Origin: Liquidambar formosana
Taxonomy: Eukaryota > Streptophyta > Magnoliopsida > Saxifragales > Altingiaceae
Reading direction: 5' to 3'
Assembly (NCBI GenBank): GCA_039720395.1
Contig: CM077824.1
Location: 15,442,046 to 15,506,045 of the forward strand
DNA: 64,000 nt
In this document: positions 56,571 to 64,000 of the stretch, one piece after another
How positions within the stretch are numbered: position 1 is the stretch's first letter
Layout: each line of letters opens with the position of its first letter
The notes under the pieces: generated by a model
Told to the model about the DNA's origin: nothing
Database searches by the model: none
What the model saw: the letters and a program-made list of their open reading frames with translations, nothing else
Translations under genes and position numbers: made by a program

Positions 56571-57235
56571 TTGAGACAGACCTAGATTCTTGTGATGTTT
56601 ATATTGGAATGGCATTTGGGGTATTTCTTGGCTTTCAACTAGACCTAGCTAGACCCAAATGCCATCCGAATAGTTGATGGAATAGTCACGTGAGTGGACA
56701 CAGGTAATTTTTGGCTTTCAGACAGACCTAAATTCTTGTGATATTATATTTGCCAAAGAAGTTTAGAAATATATATATATATATGTTTTTTTACGTACAC
56801 CCGCGCGTGCACAGCGTGGGGTGTTAGGAATATAGTTATAGTGTTATTATTGTTCTAAAATCTAAATTACTCCGTACTAATCTTTTATTTAGTGGCAGCA
56901 TAATTGTCTAGACTATTTCAATACATATCACTTGAAAAAATATTTCCACGAGTCAAAAGGCATCGCCTTTGTTTAGCCAATGCCTATTGCTCAACAAAAG
57001 GCTAAGATTCCAGAGTCCCCGTAAAAATGGAATCCGGTGGGTGTCCCCCGCCAAAATGCCCAAAAAATTAGAATATTAGAATATTAAATGATTTAAAGAA
57101 TCATGTCTATCCTAGGATCGCTGAATTCATGCGTCTGTCCCGCTTAATAAAATTCATTGTGTGAAATACAAGTGATTAACAAAAATAAACTTAAGGAAGC
57201 GAAGCATCATTGACTCATTGTTAATTACGGCGCAA
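56571..57235 (+). repeat. Duplicated segment without insertions
   Basis: From 56739 this segment is the paralogue of 7581-9495 and lacks both the 1.4-kb element and the foldback copy D, so it records the empty sites. The left part contains an inverted pair around TTTGGCTTTCA(A/G)AC(A/T)AGACCTA. Confidence 0.7.
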
Positions 57236-57269
57236 TGAACGGAGGTAAGTATAATTTGGTTTTCGTTCT

Positions 57270-57573
57270 TCCGTTGATTTAAATAAAATATATGGTTCCA
57301 ACTGTGTATTGGTGTTGTTGGGGACCACAAATCAACCCCATTTGGTCAAAATTCCCTTGAATAAAATAGGGACTCAATCGTGTATTGCTGCTGTTGGGGA
57401 CCACAAATCGACCCCATTTTGTCAAAATTCCCTTGAATAAAATAGGGATTCAACTGTGTATTGTTGCTGTTGGGACCACAAATCGACTCCATTTTGTCTT
57501 CATTCCTGTGTCGATTTGAATAAAATATGGATCCAACCGTGTATTGGTTTTGTTGGGGACCACAAATCGACCA
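57270..57573 (+). repeat. 75-84-bp tandem repeat
   Basis: About four units, with ACCACAAATC starting at 57324, 57400, 57475 and 57559. Each contains CCATTTTGTCAAAATTCCCT, TTGAATAAAATAGGGA and GTGTATTG followed by TGTTGGGG. Units are similar but not identical, and the last interval is longer (84 bp) than the first two (76 and 75). Confidence 0.85.
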
Positions 57574-57693
57574 ACATGTTTAACAAAATTGGAACTGTCC
57601 ATTTTCACACTTCTAACAGCACCGTTTTACTGTCTCACATTAATATTTCATCTTCATGAACTCTGCTTGTGGTTTTTATGTAAAATATTGGTC

Positions 57694-60404
57694 TGTGAAC
57701 CCCAAAAAGTGGCCCACAAGGATTGATGGAAAAGAAAAATAGGGTTTGAAGAAAAAGGAAAGGAGTCGCCACCTCATTTTTTAAAGGAAATAAGAAAAAC
57801 CCTAAAAACAGTTTGTTTTAAGAAAACAATTTGAATGACTCCATTTTTAAAAAGGAAAGACAAAAACAAGTCTTTTGGAAACCAAAGAAATCGGGGATTC
57901 GGAGGCTAAGTAATGACATGGGAAGGTTCTAGGCAAAGCCTATAGGCACCCATGTCACCCTTTCGGTCTCCCAGTTTATTTGGGTTAAATTAAGATCTTT
58001 TCAAACACACAAATCATCATATATCATCACAAGACAGCATGCATATCATATATTTCATTCATCCATCCATGCACAATAAAAAAATAAAAACAGAAAATAA
58101 AATACAAAAAAACCTAGGATACTTGGATCTTAGAACGGATTTGAGCCTCACGAAGAGCGCCTACGTACCATGCAACGAAATACATGGATCAAAGTCCACG
58201 TAGTTCGATTAGAATAAGGGTTAAATACTAATATAAACCTATAATTAAAACCCTAGGTTTCCTTATTTGAAAGAGAATTGAATGTGATGGATAAACCAAG
58301 TTTGAATTTAGAAAGAACTCCACAAAATGGAAACTTTAATAAACAAAAACCAGAATTTTATTAGTGAGGGAAACCATTGATTTATACCATAAACTTATAT
58401 TAAAAATTAACCCTAAAGAGGGAGAAGGAAAAGAGTTAGGAAAAGAGGTGAATTGGGGCACCTTCAAACCCACTTACCTGAGCACAATAGCTCCAAACAT
58501 TAGCAATTTCAAACAATGGCAGTCCTATTTGCCATAGGATAATACCACACCAATTTGCACCCTTACACGTGCTTAAAACCATGCAAAAACACTAACATGC
58601 AAATCTGGACAGAATAGTATTATGGCCTAAACTCATCCACTAAACATGCTAACAGCAAAAACAGCGAATAATAATAAGCTCTAATATAATCCTAGAACCA
58701 TATCATGCATAAAACCCTAGAACTCAACTAACATGCATGCAAAAACTATCATAGTTATTCTATATGTAAAACATATACATCAACTATGAAGAAAAATCAA
58801 TAAAAAGACCTAAACTAACATGCTGTATGAAACTAATCTAAAACAAGGACACTAAAAACCCTAAACTCATAAACATGCTTAAAAACACACCAAACAAACC
58901 CTAAACATGCTAAAAACAAACTAAACAGAACCTAAATCATGTATATTAACTAACTAAAGCAATAAAACATGATAAAAATCCTATCTTTAACATGCAATGA
59001 CACTATTCTAAAACAAGGACAACAGAAGCTCTAGAATCACACCTATGCATTAAAACCTATAGAACAGCCCTAAAGCATGCTATAACCAACATGAACAGCA
59101 TTTAAATTATGCATATTAACTAAATAAAGTAGTAATACATGATAAAAAAGCTACCTTTAACATGCAATAGGCCTATTCTATAAGAAAACTTGATTTAACA
59201 CTTACAGGAAAGGAAGTTACCTTAGGAGAAGCTTCCTTGCTGTTGTAGAGACTCTCCTCTTGCTCTTGTAGATGACTTAAGTCAATGTTCTTCAAGGCTA
59301 CAGCAAGTCCTCTAGTTCTCCTTCAAGTCTCTCTCTCTTACTCTCTCTCTCAAACACTTAGGTTTTAATGCAGAAAGTGGCTCCCTTTGTGCTGGAGCAT
59401 AAGGGGGTATTTATAGAGTTTCATTAAGATAAACCAATGGCTGGGATTAAAACCCTAAAAATTAATCCAAGGGCTATTAGAGACCCCCTTGGGGCTTAAG
59501 TAACTCAGGAGTTACCAAAAATTAGAAGGAAACTCGTCCAAAAGAATCCTTGTTCGTCAAAATAGGGAAGAGTCCGCTTCAGCAAAAAAATAGAGAAAAA
59601 TTAGGAAAGTGGCCTCGGGTGACCACCAGGGCGTGGGCGGCTAGCCACCTGGGCCCAGGCGGCTAGCCGCCCGGGGCTGGGTGGTCACCCGAGCCCACTC
59701 CAGATTCTTGCCCTATTTTGACTCCCTTTCCTTCTAGAAGTGTTTCAGGGGTCAAATTAAGTCCGATTTTGATGAAACAAAAGCCAAAACGACTGTGTTT
59801 CGATGAGGAATACATTTTTGAACATTTTAGGGTGAAAACCACTAACCATGGGGGCATGGTTAGGTTTGAAAAAGGCGGTTAACCGCTATGCTCTACCTTT
59901 ACTAAGTATAGGTATGCACATAGGATCAAATCAAATGCTTTCCATATCAAAATTAAACTTTATAAAACACTTTTGGGGATAAAATGATGACTAATTAAAG
60001 TCAATTTGAAAAGAATTGGTTGGTAATTGTGAGTCAATTAGAGCTAACCTAAAGAAGGGTCAATTAACCAACTTGAACTACATCGAGCCATTTTAATCTT
60101 GAGCCATTGATTCATCAAATTGAACCTAGAAATACCTCTTATGCATTCATATGAACTCCAATTGACAATTTGGAGATCATTTCAAGGTCAAATGAAAAGT
60201 TTGTAACTTAAAAGACGATTATGTCCCCTCAAGTCACAAAAGCTCTTATTATCCCACAAGATCAACTCCAAATTGAACCAAAATTCATATCCATTGTCCT
60301 TATGACCCTAAAAACCTAATGCAAGTGACTAGACTTAAAGACAAAACAAAAACATGTATGAAATGATGAGCCCTAGTAAGGTGGTGTAAAAATAGGGTGT
60401 GACA
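57694..60404 (-). mobile_element. Solo LTR, same family as 51656-54689
   Basis: 2711 bp, starting on the minus strand TGTCACACCCTATTTTTACA and ending GGGGTTCACA. It is flanked by a perfect 5-bp duplication TGGTC (57689-57693 and 60405-60409). It matches the 3034-bp LTR along its length and is about 320 bp shorter. There is no internal coding region. Copies of the AACAG...CTGTT motif lie on both sides (57615 and 60485), so it was probably inserted into the 5' part of the neighbouring Ulp1-like locus. Confidence 0.92.
59409..59417 (-). promoter_or_regulatory. TATA box of the solo LTR
   Basis: CTATAAATA on the minus strand within the LTR, in the same place as TATATAAA of the related LTR. The GC-rich minisatellite follows downstream in LTR coordinates on the opposite side. 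Confidence 0.45.
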
Positions 60405-60484
60405 TGGTCCAATCGAATCTTGGTACTAGTTTCTTCATATATTACAATTTCATAACAACAATTGTCCCCAAATTAGACATGTTC

Positions 60485-63400
60485 AACAGCATCACCATAT
60501 TGTTTCTTTCATACTATTTTCATGACTCGTATTGGTAGTTGTGTGCTTTTGTGAAACTATGTTTACTCAGTAAAGTGGTGCTGCTAGCTGCTTTAATGAG
60601 ATAAATTATAAGAAATGTTTAACATATAACACGTGTAACAGTATCAACTTACTGTTGTGAATTAGTTGTTTACTTTTGAGTATAATATTGTTTCTTTTCT
60701 AGCAACATTAGACTGAAACTGTTTATATATATATGCAACAGCGAAGTGGTGCTGTGTAATGTGCTACAAATCATACACAATATCATTACTAACTGACATA
60801 TTGTTGACTTATGCCATTGATAATCAGAAACGAGTTCTGATGTTGGCAGCACAAGCCACCAAAAGAAACCGTGGACCTCAAAATCCAACCAAATGCGTTG
60901 CAACCTACTGGTCGTAAAGAGGTTGGTAAAGAACATTAGATTGGAGGAAAGGCATCTAGTTGAGCTGAAAAGAACCCCTTTTTGGGGTTTCTTCTAACCT
61001 TTTATAGATGCAAAATTGAAAACAAAATGCCTAAAAAAACATGACAAAGATGTCATCAAAATCATACAAACCTACACACCCGACTACGCAGCTTTCGAAA
61101 TAGGCAAAAAACTCCTAAAATTGAGGAACAGTGACTTCTCATTAATATTTGGTATACACGAAAGTACAAAGCCAATTAGTTTGGGGCATGTCCTAAAACC
61201 CAACCAATAACTAGTTGATCGCATGTGTAAGGGTGTGGCTAGATTAACTCCATCATTGATTGAAAAGCTCACTAAAGAATCAATGAATGAGCAAAGTAAA
61301 GACAACAACGAGGATGTTGCCAGGCTGTTATGTTTGTGTGCCTTTGTAACTGTCTTCTTCACAACATCAGGCACAAACCTTAGCTGGTCCTATGTAAAAT
61401 ATGTGGGGGACTTGGATGCCATGAGAAGCTATGATTGGCCAGGTGTGATAAAGAACTATTTGGAAGCATCCATCCAAAAATCACACAACATCCCTAAAAA
61501 TGTGACCAGGTGTGTGATTGCACTATTGGTAAGCAACCAACTCAAACTATTTACAATAAATTCATATGAATCTGAGTAATTATCACTCTCAACTAACATT
61601 TTGTACCTTATGTATTGATACAATATTGGCTTTGCGAGCACAGCACCATTCTAAAGCCAATGAACCAAAAATCAATTCCAAGGTTTGTAAAATGGAACCT
61701 CGGAAAGCTGACAAAGGCCATGGAAAGCATTACACTTCGAACCTTACCAAGTGATGAGGTATTTGATTATTGTTAAATTTTTGTACTGGTCACAATCACA
61801 CCATTACACTTATATTTAATATCAATAGTTCCAAAATACTGTTTTCAATATTATTTATGTTTTTTTTTTATATACTAAAAACAGTATCATTACACTGTTA
61901 CACATACACATATGTTATAAAACTGAGCACAGTAAATTGGTACTGATGCACGATATATATATAAATGAACTACACTACCAACAGTACACTGGTACTGTTA
62001 TGTCAAACAATATGTAATACTATCAAAGAAAATGAATTAAAGTTCCTAACAGTGTTGTTTATGACTATAGCAAATAAGCAATGTAACATGTTCTTTTCAT
62101 GTGCAGATCTATGGTGGTGAGATCACATTCAGCAAAAGGGAAGGGCGACTTTTCAATGTAAAGAACTAAACACTTGAATTGGGGCGTGATCGCCAACACA
62201 TTGATGCCCCTGATGAAACAGTTGAAGAAGAAGAAGATGTTGATGAGCAGGAAGGTCAAAACGATCAAAGTGATGAAGAAGAAGCTGATAACGATGGAAG
62301 TGGATCTGGTAGTGATGAAAAGGAGGAAGAAGTTGGAGATGAGGAGCTTGAAACAACCATGCATAACATAGGCAAATTTGCCAACCCCCCAAACCTCGGA
62401 GATGACAAGGAAGACCCAGCAAAAACAAAGGATGATTTACTTGCACAACTCAGCATGAAGGTTGAAGAACTGCAAAAAGAAAGGGCTGCAAAGGATAAAC
62501 AAGTAGAAAACCTACAGTTACAAAATTCAAAGCTACAGACACAGCTGCTAGAGATCCAAAAAAAATATGAAGCAGCTCTAGAAGAATTGCAAAGCAAAAA
62601 GGCATAAAATATTTCACTTTACTGTTTCTAATGATTAAAGCAGATGTTGTTACTTTTTGAAATTGTGTTTTACATATAACAGCACCCTTTTACTATTGCT
62701 ATTATGTTTTCACAATAACAGCACCACTCTACTATTGGTAGATTGTTTTGCTATAACATAATCACTTTGTTGTTTTGAAGGATGACTTGGGTGAAGACAC
62801 CATGGAATTCAATGTACACAACATCATCCAAGCCTTTGAAAGGGTGGCCCAAAATCCAAAGGAAGTGAAGAAGACATCCCGTGCTCCCAAAAAGCCACCA
62901 ACTCCTTCCTCTCTTGCTAAGCGTATCAAGTCCAAACAAGGGACATGAAAAGATAGTAAGAAACCTGAATACATGTATGATACAAGCAAAAAGGGGAAGG
63001 AGGTTAAAAAAGCAACCGGTAAAGAAGACAAAAAAGTGGGAGACCAAGTTGCCGATGAAGATACAATTGATGTGGATGACTTTGTTGACAAAATACCATC
63101 CCATGCAGATGGTATACAACTCACATTCCCCACTCAGAGTCCTGTATCAAAGTTGCTGACAAATGAAGAGAAACAAAGACTTAAACAAATGTTTCAAAAG
63201 GAATTCTCCAAGTAATATTTTATGCAATATCTTTTAACACAAGCCATATAATCTACTCACACCAATATGATAATACTAATTGTTTTTCATACACGCAGTG
63301 CAACGATTTGGCGTTCATCAAATGCTTCCAATATAGTCCAACTAAAGGACATCAGGCAACTACTCATTGAAGGCGACACAAGTGGCAATGTAAGCATAGA

Positions 63401-63617
63401 ATATCACTTTCGTTTTTCTAGTGGATTTTTGCATAGACAAAATCACATTACTCTTGTGAAAAATGTTTTGAACAGCACCAACTAGTTTTTGTGTGTATAT
63501 TTTAACAGCACCACTGTACTGTTCCTAGCGTATTTTCTGCTAACAGCACCACTTTACTGTTTATGTATTTTTCAACAGCACCATTTTACTATTACGCAAC
63601 AGCACCACTACACTGCT
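60485..63617. repeat. Dispersed 20-nt near-palindrome AACAG-N10-CTGTT
   Basis: Consensus AACAGCACCACTTTACTGTT. Copies or close variants occur at 60485, 60568 (reverse), 60637, 60737, 61880, 61928, 61980, 62678, 62717, 63471, 63504, 63542, 63574 and 63598, with one more at 57615. The length is kept at 20 nt in most copies and the ends stay AACAG and CTGTT (or CTATT). Copies lie outside the predicted exons of the Ulp1-like locus. The spacing is irregular, so this is not a simple tandem array. Confidence 0.8.
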
Positions 63618-64000
63618 GACAATTACTTTATTCAGTAGGAAACATTTTTAATGTCCACATTGAATATAATGCTTAATTTGACTTAATAATTTGCAGGTCA
63701 TCGATGCATTTGGAGCCATTATCACATCTGACACAAAAGATAAGAAACTCACATTCTACATCCCAACCACAAGCTTGGTAATCATGATGCAAAAACATAC
63801 TTGCAAACAACATATCATACTTAAATATGTGTGTACTGAGTATGTGTGTATACATTGCAGATCTATTTTGATAGCCTAGATGTTGAATTGAGATCTAAGT
63901 GGTTTGATGATAAAGTTATCGAAGCAGCCATCTCCAATAACAGATATCACCTCTATCCCCTCATTGCAGCTGCTAGACCTGGTGGAGTTGAAAACTACTG
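60893..64000 (+). pseudogene. Degenerate plant-mobile-domain/DUF1985-like plus Ulp1 (C48)-like gene, cut by window edge
   Basis: Predicted exons: 60893-61528, about 61596-61758, 62107-62604, 62781-63211, 63299-63389, 63697-63777 and 63861-64000, mostly with GT/AG borders. Exon 1 resembles the N-terminal domain of transposon-linked DUF1985/PMD proteins (VELKRTPFWGFF, DFSLIFGI, SYVKYVGDLDAMRSYDW). Exon 2 continues with YWLCEHST and PRFVKWNLGKL. Exon 3 is highly acidic and then coiled-coil (EELQKERAAKDKQVENLQ). Exon 4 is Lys-rich. Exons 5-7 resemble the start of Ulp1 cysteine proteases (VIDAFGAIIT, FYIPTTSL); the catalytic His, Asp and Cys would lie beyond the window. In-frame stops are TAA at 60995, TAA at 61208, TAA at 62167 and TGA at 62946. 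The exon 2 acceptor and exon 3 donor are not canonical. The frame is otherwise open, so decay is recent. Family identity is inferred from motifs. Confidence 0.62.

Noticed and set aside
62265..62597. Minus-strand open frame of 110 codons, serine-rich
   Set aside because: It is the antisense of the acidic and coiled-coil exon of the Ulp1-like gene.

Overview
The window is nuclear DNA from a flowering plant, very probably a eudicot. This is shown by spliced genes with GT-AG introns, a DYW-type pentatricopeptide repeat gene, class XII-type leucine-rich-repeat receptor kinases, an NEP1-interacting-protein-like RING-H2 gene, and typical plant transposons (Ty1/copia, solo LTRs of Ty3/gypsy type, TRIM, LINE, SINE, Stowaway, Tourist, hAT and Mutator-like MITEs). 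Repeat and intergenic DNA dominates. I cannot name the species from sequence alone.

Layout. 1-0.7 kb: minus-strand relic of an SD2-5-like S-receptor kinase. 2.0-4.0 kb: intact single-exon PPR-DYW gene (minus). 4.7-5.6 kb: relic of a trichome-birefringence-like acetyltransferase gene, split by a Stowaway MITE. 6-10.2 kb: MITE-rich DNA. 10.4-12.7 kb: four-exon membrane-anchored RING-H2 E3 ligase gene (plus). 13-18.5 kb: MITEs, a TRIM and LINE tails. 18.9-23.5 kb: LRR receptor kinase pseudogene with several frameshifts. 23.5-32 kb: LINE and SINE remnants, foldback elements and a hAT element nested in an older foldback. 32.2-44.4 kb: a second LRR receptor kinase gene whose three exons form an intact 1202-residue reading frame. 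Its first intron is about 8.1 kb and carries a young, almost complete Ty1/copia element. 44.5-57.7 kb: repeated intergenic blocks and a three-level nest (LINE containing a solo LTR containing another solo LTR). 57.7-60.4 kb: a further solo LTR. 60.9 kb to the right edge: a degenerate multi-exon gene resembling plant-mobile-domain/DUF1985 plus Ulp1 (C48) protease proteins. Its introns are full of a dispersed 20-nt near-palindrome.

The three genes that look functional (PPR-DYW, RING-H2 ligase, LRR receptor kinase) are unrelated, but the last two belong to families used in pathogen perception and defence signalling. The two receptor kinases are tandem paralogues with identical exon boundaries, one intact and one decayed. 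Intergenic blocks repeated on the same strand around them suggest that the locus grew by segmental duplication and was then filled by transposons. A second pair of paralogous segments (7.6-9.5 kb and 56.7-57.2 kb) gives natural empty sites for some of the insertions. All coordinates and alignments were made by eye. Splice sites are predictions from GT/AG signals and comparison between paralogues.
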